The notes below the pieces were generated by a model, which was not told the DNA's origin, made no database searches, and was given only the letters and a program-made list of their open reading frames with translations. 64,000 nt of DNA from Myoxocephalus aenaeus (Eukaryota; Chordata; Actinopteri; Perciformes; Cottidae): positions 1,613,501 through 1,677,500 of the forward strand of contig JBAMJR010000097.1 of NCBI GenBank assembly GCA_038501785.1. The letters run 5' to 3'. Within the stretch, counting starts at the first letter, position 1. Each line of letters opens with the position of its first letter. A program made the position numbers and the translations under genes. Below are positions 23,253 to 34,884 of the stretch, in pieces.

Positions 23253-25233
23253 CTATAGCTTGCAGATAGCCTGCGCCACTTTGGAGTTGGTCTTTCTGTT
23301 GAGGGTTCGACAGATGAAAGCTCCAGCGTCCATCAGCTTCGAGAGGTCCACTCCCTGAGGTGAGGACAGAAAGTCAAAAGGGTCAAATCCTGAGGGGAAG
23401 CCGTGCAAACCAAATCACGATGGGGTGGACTGGAACATTCTGCAAAACGTGTGCTTTGAATTCATGAAAGAGCAGTTTTTCCTCATCAGAAAAATTATAT
23501 ATTAAACTAAGCACAAAACCAAGAGCAGCATCATAAAGGAACTAAAAGATAGGGGAGGCTAAAGAGAAACAAAGTTTGACTTCTTACTGTTTGAATCCCA
23601 AGTCCATGCAGCATATAGACTACATCTTCAGTCGCAACATTTCCAGATGCCCCATGGGCATAGGGACAGCCGCCCAGCCCAGCTACTGACGAGTCTATCA
23701 CACTGATTCCCATCTGCGAAACACACAAAATATTTACCTTGAAGCAACTGACTCAACATTGCAATAGACAACAGATCACCTACATGCACAGTGTATCGCA
23801 CTCACAACATCATTCAATGATATTGTATTCAAACAGCATTACAGGACCGGGTCTGACCTGCAAGGCTACGAGGATGTTAGCCAGGGCCTGGCCGTAGGTA
23901 TCGTGGCAGTGCACGGCCAAGGCATTAACTGGTACCTCTCTGCTCACCACCTCCAGCATTTCACTCATGCTGCCTGGGGTCCCCACTCCAATAGTGTCAC
24001 CCAGAGAGATCTCATAGCAGCCCATGGAGTACAGACGCTTAGCTACCTGCAAGATGGAGTCAAAGCTTGACCTGGTTGTATGAACAGTGCTTTTGTTGCG
24101 TGTATGCTATTTGTCAAAGGATGACAAATACAGCAGATGTCAAGACGAGAACTCACATGTGCAACTTTTTCAGGTGCCACCTTGCCTTCATACGGACATC
24201 CAAGAACACATGACACATACCTGCGGTGACAAATAAAACAAGCAGATGAAATGTATGCAAAAATCCCACTCTGTATTTCCAATGATTTAGAAATGTGTTT
24301 GACAGTCAAGGGAGAGCCAGCAAGCCTACCCTCTAACTGGCACGCCGGCCTCTTTAGCTGTTCTCATAACTTCGTCGAAGCGCTGTAAACTCTCTTCCAC
24401 TGAGCAGTTTATGTTCTTCTTACTGAACAGCTCAGATGCAGCACCAAATATGGCTACCTCTGAAGCGCCTGCCTTCACCTGCAGTTAAGTAAGAGCAAGA
24501 AAAAGAGCATTTTACGTGAAACATTTAGACACATCACCTACAGTGTAATAAGCTGAATACACCCTTTGTCCGTGTAGGTATTATGAAAATGTGTTGGGAG
24601 AGGATGAAACTCACAGCAGCTTGGAAACCCTTGAGGTTGGGGGTGAGGACCGGGTAAGACACTCCAGGTTTCCTACCGATCCCCTTCATCACCTCCACCT
24701 GGTCTGCCATCTGCCATTTGGACAAAGACGACAGAAACCAATTACTGTTGGGGGGGGAAGCCACTTCCGTGCAGTTTCTACACCGCCCTTCGCCGGGTGA
24801 GTCAGCACTTTCCATATGAATGGCTTGGGGGGCGAGCTCACCTGTGGAACCCACTTTGGTGATACAAAGCTGGTGGCCTCAATGACCGACAGCCCCGACG
24901 CTGACAACATGTCGATCAAATGGATTTTAGTCTCCGTCGGCACGATAGTCTGTGAGTGGAAGCAGTAAAGCAACAAGAGGAGCACTTAAAAAACACTGAC
25001 ACAAATGCACGACTGAGACAAAAGCATGAGCTCTGCACCGGCTCCATAACATAGATGGTATGGTTGAAACAGTGACTGAGATGTTTCCTAGCTTAATAGC
25101 TGCTGTTGACGTTAATGAATTCAACAAATCAAGAATCACATGATGTTACCTTTTCATTCTGAAGACCATCTCTGGGTCCCACCTCCACTATCTTCACCTT
25201 CTCTGGAAGAGCTTGACCTGCTCTTACGCCAGC

Positions 25234-25291
<58 letters not shown>

Positions 25292-25577
25292 CACACACAG
25301 GTGTAAAGTAGCATCAAATAAGGAACAGCTGACCGGTGGTCAACTGACAGCTGCGTAGGTGACCACCTCTGTTAGCTTAACCGTAGAGGAGGCTAACAGC
25401 TAGCTAGCTGACCAGCAGAGCCGTCCAGCCTCCTCGTGCACAATGGAAGCTGCGGGAAGATCAACGCAAAAGAAAACTCACCGCACCGACCTTTGCTGCG
25501 GAGCTAAACGCCACGTACTGCTGACCCATTACCGGACCGAAAGCGCCTCTGTTGACAAGTCTCATGACGGCCGCCAT
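23253..25577 (-). CDS. hmgcl: 3-hydroxy-3-methylglutaryl-CoA lyase
   Basis: Cleaves HMG-CoA to acetyl-CoA and acetoacetate, the last step of leucine breakdown and of ketone-body synthesis. Nine exons (minus): 25482-25577, 25150-25233, 24842-24949, 24615-24710, 24330-24478, 24157-24220, 23858-24046, 23588-23713, 23253-23354, giving 337 residues (human 325). The N terminus is basic and Ser/Ala-rich without acids (MAAVMRLVNRG…), fitting mitochondrial import. The TIM-barrel motifs are intact: VEVGPRDGLQNEK (R53 and D54 match human R41/D42), AVHCHDTYGQ (the two metal histidines), and GLGGCPYAHGASGN (catalytic-loop cysteine and metal asparagine). The protein ends CKL, as in human, a peroxisomal PTS1. 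Exon 2's acceptor abuts a (TG)n tract. hmgcl and gale are neighbours in human; here zbtb8a lies between them. Confidence 0.95.
25236..25292 (-). repeat. hmgcl: (TG)n tract forming the hmgcl exon 2 polypyrimidine region
   Basis: On the plus strand this is (CA)n, about 26 units with one break near 25291. In the hmgcl transcript it is a (UG)n run ending GUGUAG, exactly at exon 2. Exon 2 in that register keeps frame with exon 1, so the acceptor has UG repeats in place of a normal pyrimidine tract. Confidence 0.9.
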
Positions 25578-25640
25578 GACGGTCCAGCCTCCAGTCTGAC
25601 GTCAGTTCTTCCTCGCGAGGGGAGGTACGGCGGCCTCACA
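25578..25640 (-). promoter_or_regulatory. hmgcl: hmgcl promoter: CRE and CTCGCGAG motif
   Basis: Just upstream of the ATG are a palindromic full CRE, TGACGTCA, at 25597-25604, and CCTCGCGAGG at 25611-25620, the core of the TCTCGCGAGA element found in TATA-less housekeeping promoters. Both lie within 45 bases of the start codon. The motifs are seen; use is inferred. Confidence 0.5.
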
Positions 25641-26339
25641 GGTGATAAAAGCCCCGCAGCGCCATCTATGGGACGGGCATTGGAATTGAAAGAATCATTA
25701 TGGTGTCCGTTTTATTCATAGGGAGACGACCCGGGTGAATAAGGTAATACATGTAACTAATAGAAAAATAAATCGCCATTAAACTTCCCCAGTTGGTAAC
25801 ATACATTAAGGCAGTTATATTTTGTATAGTATGAGAGACAACAAAAAGAGCTTGAAATTGTATAAACACGAATGGGACAGCGACATATCAAGTTTGATGC
25901 CAAAACATGTTATGTACAATTGTGGGTTATTATTTTAGTTTTTTTATTGCCTGATTTGAACGTCTTCCAGGCTCAAACACAAGTTGTATTTGACAAAATT
26001 GTCAAATAATCAATTTACTAATTTTTTGTCAAAACAACTTTGATCACAAAATAAACAAAAAGTAATAGAAATGGTGGATGAAAAAAACAGGCATGTAATA
26101 TATAGCATATGTTTGCATTCCTCTGATTTTTACTTAAATCCTTAATGTTATTATTTTTGAGTAAATTTAAGATGCCAGGCTGAAAAACACACATGGCATC
26201 CTCTGGTAGGCCTATTTTACTCGTAGTTTTACTTCACAACGCTGGGAGTTGTGGGTTAATTAATCAGAGAAAGTCGGCAGAAATACGGACTTAGCAAAAG
26301 TGTGACACAACTTTGGCATCTCCTTGACTGCAGAAGTCT

Positions 26340-26815
26340 TCCAAAATGGCATTCAACAAGCTCTTGTTTGCAGGAGTTATCAACCTAAGGGAGGACAAAG
26401 GACTGCTTGTTGGACTTGGACTGAAGAGCACGAGAGGGCTCTTAATAAGATTACATTTTCACATGTGGAGCACCCGTTACTCTTCTTGTCAGTGATCACA
26501 AACCTTTGGTATGTATTTTCAACAACCTCAAATCCAAGCCACAGCTTGTTTAGAACGCTGGATACAATACACAGTCTGGCAAAACTCTTGGACTATCCAG
26601 CAGAGCTGTCACGCCACCCTGTGTCACATATCTCCCAAGGATGAACTGACAGTGACCGCTACTGATGACACTGTGCTGCAGGGCAGAGGGATTGTTGTCC
26701 GCCATTCTTTACCAATCTGGGCAAAATCACTGGCACACCAACGCCATCTTTGGGTGGTCGAAACTAAGAAGTTTTTTTTAACCACAATAGAGCGCTCTCT
26801 GTATATGTTGGATTT
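26340..26815 (+). mobile_element. Degraded Ty3/gypsy pol fragment
   Basis: Pieces of an LTR-retrotransposon polyprotein occur in order but in changing frames. WTEEHERAL is the start of the RNase H region. Then come DHKPLV, LERW, PAELSRHPV (the RNase H end, normally PADxLSRHP), and GRGIVVRHSL…LAHQRH (the region before integrase). Frameshifts and stops break it throughout, so it cannot make a protein. No LTRs seen. The window's only sign of an LTR element. Confidence 0.7.
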
Positions 26816-27157
26816 TGTATTGTAACAGGTCACAGTATAGCATATTTACAAGATTCCTACTAATTTATGTTGAAAGTTTCACAAAGAAAGTCATATTGTA
26901 TGCTGTAAAAGATATGCGGGAATGTGAGAGCAGACAGGTGTCGGTGCTTGAATTTATCAACAATGTTGCAACCTTGTGCGGGAATGGCAGGGGCATAAAA
27001 ACAAAACACACACATCAAACACACTCTCTATAAGCAGGCCCAGACAGGAGGACAGTGGAGGTACACAGGACCTACCATTTCCACTCTTATTAGCCCAGTG
27101 GACCCGAACATCCTGTATGTAAATGTGTAGCGGTGGTCTGAGTTTGAAAAAAGAATG

Positions 27158-27188
27158 AATCGTATAATTTTTGATAAATTATACGATT
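27158..27188. repeat. Perfect 13-bp hairpin flanked by a direct repeat
   Basis: AATCGTATAATTT (27158-27170) and AAATTATACGATT (27176-27188) are exact reverse complements around a five-base loop. GACCCGAACA occurs on both sides, at 27101-27110 and 27202-27211. The layout suggests a small transposon relic; no family assigned. Confidence 0.6.
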
Positions 27189-27443
27189 AATTAATCTCAT
27201 AGACCCGAACACCACACAAGGGTTTTAAAAGTATTTACATAAATTACAATTACATAAAAACAGTGTAGAAACAATGTTATCGTAGCATTTTGTAAACACA
27301 CTGCCTTTTTGTATTCCACTTTTTCTCCTTAAAAGTACTTCTCCTTAATATAATTTACTTTTCTTTGAATTCTACTTCTCTTTTTTTTTTTTTTTTACAA
27401 AGATCAGGGGAAATGACACACAAACAGAAATGTATAAAATATC

Positions 27444-27449
27444 TTTAAT
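27444..27449 (-). terminator. zbtb8a: Possible zbtb8a poly(A) signal
   Basis: TTTAAT on plus is ATTAAA on minus, a common variant signal, 640 bases after the zbtb8a stop. A T/A-rich run follows in the transcript direction. No AATAAA lies closer. Confidence 0.35.
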
Positions 27450-27953
27450 GTCTCAAAAAGTAACAAAACAAACAAACAAATAAATTATAATTGGTTTTAT
27501 ATCATAGTGCATATTATAATCAAACATAACCATACAAACTGTAATTGTGTAAAATTGGGAAAAGTCCGCTCTTGACCATCCTTACAGAAAGTAAAGAAAT
27601 AGCATTAGAGTCATTACTTCCGTTCGTGTCACTGTTTGTACTCAAATGCCAGCTTTTATCAAAGTAGAGCGTCCCAAAACAGAGCAGACGTGTTCTTCCA
27701 TGCATATGGAAAAACACAACTTTGAAAGAGAATCATTGAACCATAATAAAATCAAAGAAAACACAGCTTTGGATACTGCATATCTTTATGAAGCTGCACA
27801 AAAAGCATTCCACTTCTGTCACAAAGGTCAACATCTCATTTAAAGTAAAGATTAACCAGTTGCGTTTAACTAATAGACAAGTGACATATATTAAGTTTGT
27901 ATTTACATGAGTGGATCACATATTGTATGCATAAATTCTCTTGCATGGCTTAA

Positions 27954-27955
27954 GC

Positions 27956-28040
<85 letters not shown>
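27954..28040 (-). repeat. zbtb8a: (TG)n in the zbtb8a 3'UTR
   Basis: On plus this is about 42 CA units. In the zbtb8a mRNA it is a (UG)n run beginning about 48 bases after the stop codon. Confidence 0.95.
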
Positions 28041-28042
<2 letters not shown>

Positions 28043-28087
28043 GTGTATTATGTGTGCATGTCTCTGCACACACACTTTGGTTCCATT

Positions 28088-31000
28088 TCACTGCAGCTCT
28101 TCATCACTGTCGTCCACTTGCTGGATGATGAGGTCGGCCCCCGAGTCTTCAGCCAGGTCGTCGTCATCGGCTACCATCCAGCTCCTCTTGCTGTCCCCCT
28201 CCTCTTCCCCGTCCACCCCCAATAAGAGGGCCGGCTCCTCATTGGCACTATCTAGACTGTCCATGGGGATCTCATCACAATCCACTTCCTGGACGCATGC
28301 GGTGCACATGCGGTAGCGTCGTGTGCCCTCACACACAACATGCCCGGTGTCCTCCGACACCTGACACTTACACTTCCTGCACACCAGCTTCCTGGCTTGA
28401 TGTATCTGTGGCGAAAGAAGGAACACAAAGTGTTACTGCTTGCGTTTCTGTTGCGGTATAAGACAAATGGGCTGTTGAAAACACTGATACGCAACACACA
28501 TCAGAAAACAATAGATCTTGTGTTTTGTTGTACCCTATGGCGTAGTCTTATCACAATCTCTATGTTTCTGAAGCTGTGACAACAAAAATGAAGGACATTC
28601 ACGTACTGGTTGTAAATAAACATACCGTCTCAAAGTGGCTACGGAGATGCTCCAGGCGTGTGAAGCGTTTATTGCAGGCCTGACAGGGATACGGCCTCTC
28701 TCCCGTGTGGCAGCGCAAATGGCGCTTTAGGTCTGCTTTCCTTTTCACCGTGTGTGTGCAAAAAGGACATTTGAAACGCATAATGGGGTTGGAGTCTGCA
28801 AAAGAGGAAGCAAAACTGTTTAGAACTATGGCTTTCTGTATATTTAAAGAACTGGCTTCTTTTGAAGGGTCCTCTAATGCCACTCTGCTGATGATATTAT
28901 TCCTTTCTTAGCTTCTCTAGAAAACGATGTCGTCCTAAAAAAAAAAAATAGTAGTACAGTATTTATTGAGAAAGTCATCAAAAATCATGATATAATATAT
29001 ATAAAAAAAAACATATAGCATTTTGAAAAAAAGTCATGAAAAAGTCAAAGTTATAGTATGTTACAAAAGCAATTAAAAAGTCAGTATAAAATGTTCAATA
29101 AATTCACAATATGTTGGAAAAAAGTCAATATGAATCACAAATCATCAAAAAACATCATAGTACTATTTGTCGTAAAAGCCATATCATAAAACGTAATAGT
29201 ATAGTATTTCATAACAAGAAGGATACACTCATTAGACTGCAGATCTCTGCCAGTGGTAGACACCTACAACGACCAAAATTGGCTAACCCCCAGTAATAAC
29301 ACCAACGTGCTGTCAGGCATCGTAAAACCCGCTTCATTCAAATTAAAAAACAAGTCGCTGTATAAGACACGTCATACAATTTGTCTAAAAAACTCAAATT
29401 AAACTAACCAAGCTGTCAGCCCGCATAACCGCGGCTGAGTTGTGGAGAGGTACAGTAGTGTGTGTCCTTGTAGTCCCATCAGTGGTAAGCCAAACACACC
29501 GTCCAAAATCATAAAAGTGAGCAAACTGTTTTCCCACACTGTGTCTCCAGGGGCCGAGCCGCGGCTGGGGTTCGGCAATGCACTCGGCTATTTTATAACT
29601 AACCGCCTCTACCGGCCGGGGGCTGGTTAAGTGTATAAAACAAGCAATAAAAGGTGTTTTGAGAAACTGTGAGTAACTGAAACCACTAAAGGTCCTCACG
29701 CATGCAGCCATGACTGGCAACTGCAGCAGGATGCCAGATTAGTCGTGGACAGACACAGATGTATCACACTCACTCACTCACAGACACATGCAGGCGATCT
29801 TATGATTCTCCTGGCATCGATACAAAGTCACAGTGTAGTTTGTCATCAAAAAGCTATAAAATGTCACAATGTAGTACGTCATAAAAAAAGTTGCCCGATC
29901 CATTTTCCCACATACGGTCCAACTCACCTGTATTAAAGTGTCCAATAACGGCGACCATAGGTGGCAGAGTAGCATACAGCTCCTCTGCCTTTTCTGCCTT
30001 TTGAGTCCTCGCTTCCTCGATGTCCAAGTCTTCAGGCTGGTTGGAGCGAGTGATGTTGGACGCTCGCCTCTTGGTTCCCCCTTTACCTCGCCGGCGCTCT
30101 GATCCAGGCAAGGTGTACAGGGGGTCCTCAGGGTCCTGCAGGTCCTCCGCCTCTGCGTTGAGATCATCAGCAGGGCTGCTCGGGTTAGTCTTCAGGGCTA
30201 AGGCCGATAAATCCTGGTCTGGGTCCTTCCCCATGAAGCCACACTGGGACCGCGAGTTGTCCCGGGTCCAGAGCGCCGGTGGTGGGCTGACAGAGCCGGG
30301 GCCTTGCTGCTCTGAGGTCTCGTCTCCCACTCCGCTGGTAAAACTGCAGGTCTCCGACAAGCTGATGCAGCGGTCACTGTCTTCATCTTTCACACTGATG
30401 TCCAAGGAGGATTTGATGAAGTTTTTGCAGTAGTTGATGACATTGTTCATCTGCAAGTAGCTGGCTGCCGACATCACCTCGATCACATTGTGACTTGAGA
30501 GGTCGAGTTGGCCCGAGTAGATGAAATCCAGGATGACGGTGAAGGTCTCGGGGCTGAAGACGTCAAAGGTGGCGTTGACGGAGTCGGACAGCCCGTCGGG
30601 CCCCTGGGACAGCAGCATGCGGAAGTAGCCGCTGCTGGCGAACAGGACGTTGCGGTGGGCCCTGAAGAGCTGGCCCTCCACCAGCACACTGCAGTCACAG
30701 AAAAGCTCCTGGCGCCGCTGCTGGTTGAGCTGCTTCAGCATGCTGCTCTGGTGAGCCACCGTGATGTCGGCCGTGTTGAACCACCTCTGAGGCTGCCTGC
30801 AGGAGACAACACGATAGCACTCACTGGCTGTGCACACAGTAGACTGACTTGTTCTGCAATAAATTAGCAGAACGGACAGGCCTTGTGGACACTCACGACT
30901 GAAAATTGAGAGACTTGATCCTGAATTAACACGCTGAGACTTTATATGCATATGTAGCCTATATGCATGTTCATTTCAATTATACATATCAATGAGGAAA

Positions 31001-32146
31001 ACATGCCCTTGTGGAGAGTGATTCGTGGGACATCTGACTTTATTATCAGCTTGCCTCAGCAAATGGTGAATGCTACACACCCCAAATATTAACAGCAGGT
31101 CCCACAAACACACCAGTGACACCCCATTGATGTAGCTGTCAATTCTGCCCTGTCTTTGTTTCAGCCCTGGACTGTCTCCAGCTCCGCAGACCATCCGCCC
31201 ACCAGGCTTCATTCCGGCCCAGCGATTGGCCGGACGAGCCGTCAATCACCAATCGTCTTCTAATAGGCTACACCCGACTCCAGTCGGGGAGCATCGGGTG
31301 GCAAAACCCTGTAATCATCCCTGAGGGAAGCGGGAGCGCGCACCAAATCTCTGATGTTACAAACGCAACAGACTCGCGGGAAGTGAAAAATAAGGCACCG
31401 TGTGGCCGGGCATGTCGTCCCAAGAGAGGGACAACTGTCGCAACCCCATATGCAGAATAGTTTTAATCCTTCTATAGTAACCTATTTAGCCATCCTCGAG
31501 CAAGCTCAGGCTCTGAATTTACACGCATTCATTTTTTAATTATGCAATGCTTGCTGACAGGATCCCCGGCGCCCGATTACCCACGGCGCGACGCCCGCAT
31601 TACTCTACAGTGCTCCCAGTGTCACACGAAAACCAACACTAGTACCACAATCCCGCTATTCTCCATAATTCTGGTGTCGGCCGACCTACAAAAACGACAT
31701 GAGAGCGCTGCAGTCCTGCGAGAGAAAAGCGGGCAGCGGCGCACCAGAGCAGCCCAGTCTGTCCTGGAGCGACGCCCACTTCAGGCTCCAGCCAGCACAA
31801 CAATAGAAAAATAGACACAAACCTCCAGCAACTGACCATGCTGAGCTGATAAATGAGTATGTTCACACAGGGTATATGGTAATAAGCAGGAGACGCACTC
31901 AAACGCCCGTTTTCATTCCCAAGACCACCCCCTCTTCTCGCCGGAGGTCCGGAGCGCAGCGAGCAGCGAGGAGGATTTGCCTGCTGCCCAAACCCAGCGA
32001 CTCTTTCCCAGGCGTGATTGTCGGCAGGACCCGCTTACGCCCCACGCCGTGATACCCGTGACAAAATCCGTCGATACTCACTGGTGACTTGATTCACCCG
32101 GCGCCCGGTAGAGTCTACTCGCCCCCAAGTCTGCCACCATTTCCAT
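28088..32146 (-). CDS. zbtb8a: BTB/POZ zinc-finger protein 8A
   Basis: A nuclear BTB-zinc finger protein, presumed transcriptional regulator. Four coding exons (minus): 32082-32146, 29928-30796, 28626-28795, 28088-28405, total 473 residues. The BTB domain is at about 42-150 (LFCDCSVLVEGQLFRAHRNV, YSGQLDL, NVIEVMSAASYLQM). A long low-complexity linker follows, with a basic NLS-like GKGGTKRRAS. Two C2H2 fingers are at about 319-341 (CPFCTHTVKRKADLKRHLRCH) and 347-370 (CQACNKRFTRLEHLRSHFETIH), joined by TGERPY. A cysteine-rich patch (VCRKCKCQV…CTACVQEVDC) and an acidic tail with GADLIIQQVDDSDEE end the protein. The tail and fingers match human ZBTB8A better than ZBTB8B. Exon 1 adds an N-terminal extension (MEMVADLGAS…) ahead of the HQSSMLKQLNQQRRQ that aligns with the human start region, so a start at the internal Met is possible. 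Confidence 0.88.
28925..29220. repeat. Diverged 'AAAAAGTCA' tandem array in zbtb8a intron 2
   Basis: Imperfect units of the type AAAAAGTCATGAAAAAGTCA, with TATAGTAT pieces, recur over about 300 bases. A second patch of the same type is at 29843-29893 (AAAATGTCACAATGTAGTAC). It looks like an old minisatellite and has no coding potential. The rest of the intron (28796-29927) shows nothing else. Confidence 0.55.
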
Positions 32147-32260
32147 TTTTTTTTTAAATTTCTTTTGCCTCTTTTTTTTTTTTTTCTCGTCCAGGGTCCA
32201 CAGTCAGGCACTTCCTGCTCAGCCCTAAAGACCGAAACCCGGTTAGAGCGACTGGAGCAC
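32147..32260 (-). promoter_or_regulatory. zbtb8a: zbtb8a 5' leader and promoter region
   Basis: Upstream of the ATG the minus strand has A-rich runs (AAAAAAAAATGGAAATGG at the start codon; thirteen-odd As near 32172-32185), then CpG-rich sequence. No TATA box. The ATG context (A run, then GAA) is acceptable. The core promoter position is not defined. Confidence 0.35.
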
Positions 32261-32720
32261 TGTGCTGACGTGGGTGTTTATTAACTGGGTGCCCGAGGGT
32301 TCAAGGAGCCATTTAAAGCCCTAGTGCCCCGTTTAGATGCAGTGAACTGTGAACAGAATATTTAGATTGGACACAGAATACCCCAACGCTATACAATTAT
32401 GCAAATATGTTTTACTATAGTTATGTTTGGATTTTTAGCCTGTCTTGATACTCAAACCCTCAACTGACCATATCGTATTGGAAGATTAGTTTGATCTGCC
32501 TAGGCAGGACTATGATCATGTTGTTGCTTAATAGTGACTTTTTACTGGAATATGCTTATGGTTTTATTGTGAGTTTGTGACACTGAATCATTTGTTATTT
32601 CATCTCATAATTTGGTCTGCCCTTTAACAGTCAATTTTCCTTAACTACTATCATTTGAAACAGCCCAGTTTCATAATGGAGTGGAATTGAAGGCTTCGGT
32701 TTCCTCAGTAAGACAATTCA
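32261..32720. other. zbtb8a-gale spacer
   Basis: AT-rich sequence between the zbtb8a promoter and the gale poly(A) site. Nothing identifiable. Confidence 0.55.
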
Positions 32721-32726
32721 TTTATT
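32721..32726 (-). terminator. gale: gale poly(A) signal
   Basis: TTTATT on plus (AATAAA on minus), about 280 bases after the gale stop; the nearest consensus signal. Confidence 0.55.
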
Positions 32727-33003
32727 CTTTCTCTGACATATGGCTCATAGATCAATACATCAATAGTGAAAATATCCATACAATATATTATCTATAATTA
32801 CACAACAGAAAAATCAGAGAGACAGGTTTCTTCTAGTATTAACAGTTATTATTGAACAAAGACTAAATGAAATATGACGGACAATAAAGCATGTAATTCT
32901 GGTGTATATATATATATGATATGAAAAAATGAGGATGCTGATGGTTGGCTTTGTCCCGGTGATTTGGACGAAGATTTAACAATAACAAACGGCAGGAGGT
33001 GCA

Positions 33004-34839
33004 TCAAGAGGCCGTGCCATTGGAAAATCCAGTGGGATTCATGGACTGCCAGCGCCACAGGTCCTCACCTACATGAGAAACAAAATACAACATCAGGATA
33101 CTACAGGGGAAATATTTGACAGAAAGAGCCTTTATAAAATGCAGTGTGGCTCTCCTTACACATTCTTTCCAGGTCAAAATAGGCCTTCCAGCCCAGCTCC
33201 TTCTCAGCTCGACGAGGGTCGGCGTAGCAGGATGCTATGTCTCCTTCCCGACGCGGGGAGATTTTGTATTTGATCTATTGGAGAGGACGCATTCATTGTA
33301 AATTCAATTAACAAAAAGCTCCAACTTTGGAGAGAAAAGAGCCCTCCTGTCACTCACCTCTCTCCCGGATGCCTTCTCCATGGCTTTCACCATCTGGAGC
33401 ACCGAGTAGCCTGTACCCGTTCCCAGGTTGTAAACCTACAGACACAATAACACACACATGCCAGCAATCAATACCTCAATCATGCATTCACGGCATTGTA
33501 CAATGAACCAGAAAATGGACCAAGAATCCATCCGTTTTTGCTCTTTTCTCAAATTTACCTGGCAGCCGCAGTTGTCCTTCAGCTTCTTCAGAGCTGCTAT
33601 GTGTCCCTTTGCCAGATCTACGACGTGTATATAGTCTCGCACACCTGCCAAGAGAAAGAGAAAACCTTGAGAGCTCTCCCCCCCAAAAGAATATTTAAAA
33701 ACCACAATTAAAAAGGTCTTTTTAATTGTACCTGTCCCATCGATTGTGTCATAATCATTCCCAAACACACTGAGGCACTTTCTTCTCCCAATGGCAACCT
33801 AAGGGGGAGATACATTTAGCAAGCAATGTGAAATCATCCATTGCATGCTCTGCTCTGATCTAGCCGTGTATATGGCAGAGGGTTCATGTACCTGGGCAAC
33901 ATATGGCAGCAGGTTGTTGGGGATACCCTGAGGGTCCTCTCCGATCTGGCCAGAGGAATGAGCTCCAATTGGGTTGAAATAACGCAGCAGCACTGCATTG
34001 AAGTCCTGCTGACACAGAGGCAATAATGAGACACCGCGTGTATATGCAAGTGTGCTTCTGTGAGTGCCTTTCTGCCTCCTGATCGGTACCTTCTCGGCTT
34101 TACAGTGGTCTTTGATCATCTCCTCAATGAAGTACTTGGTCTGGCCGTAGGGGTTGGTGCAGCCGCCCACGGGGTGCTGCTCATCGATGGGAAGGTGCTG
34201 AGGGTCACCGTACACCGTGGCTGAGCTGCTGAAGACCAGATTGTGCACCCTGTGAGCCTGCATCACCTGGGACGCATGCAAACAAACACGGCACACACAC
34301 CCAGTCAGCGGTCTAAAGCGCATACGCGCACACACACACATGCACTTTAGGAGTAGGATTAAACGTCGGGTCTGGCGGACGCAAGCAAGCTCCACAAAAG
34401 TTATGAAGGGTGCAGTTCTAGAATTAGCTGGCACGGTATCAAATGAACACACGCTGCCATGCACTCGGATAGCAGAGATGAAGTGCAGAGAAAGATCGGT
34501 TCAAAAATGAAGAGTGAAGTGCAGACATTAATAGAGGACTGAAGGAGTAAGATCAAGTTCAAACCAACCTCAAGCAGGTTCATGGAGGCAATGAGGTTGA
34601 CTCTGTAGTAGCGTAGTGGCTGCTCCACTGACTCCCCAACCGCCTTCAGTCCAGCAAAGTGTATCACCGCACTGAAAGAATGCTGCAACACATATATGTA
34701 TAGATACATTTAGGCATGTGTGATGGCTTTTACTAATGTGGAAGGACATTTTTCATAACAAATATGCCCATGCAGTATGGTAGCATTGTCACACTAACTA
34801 TTTTCAATGATACCTGAGCATGTATGGTGGCCAGCAGGG

Positions 34840-34884
<45 letters not shown>

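Larger units (their letters stand above)
25641..27440. other. hmgcl-zbtb8a spacer
   Basis: About 1.8 kb upstream of hmgcl and downstream of zbtb8a. AT-rich and without a gene. It holds a Ty3/gypsy fragment and a perfect hairpin, both listed separately. Confidence 0.6.

Noticed and set aside
29394..29720. 108-codon minus-strand open frame in zbtb8a intron 2
   Set aside because: Considered as an alternative first exon; no donor keeps frame with exon 3 and there is no conserved motif.
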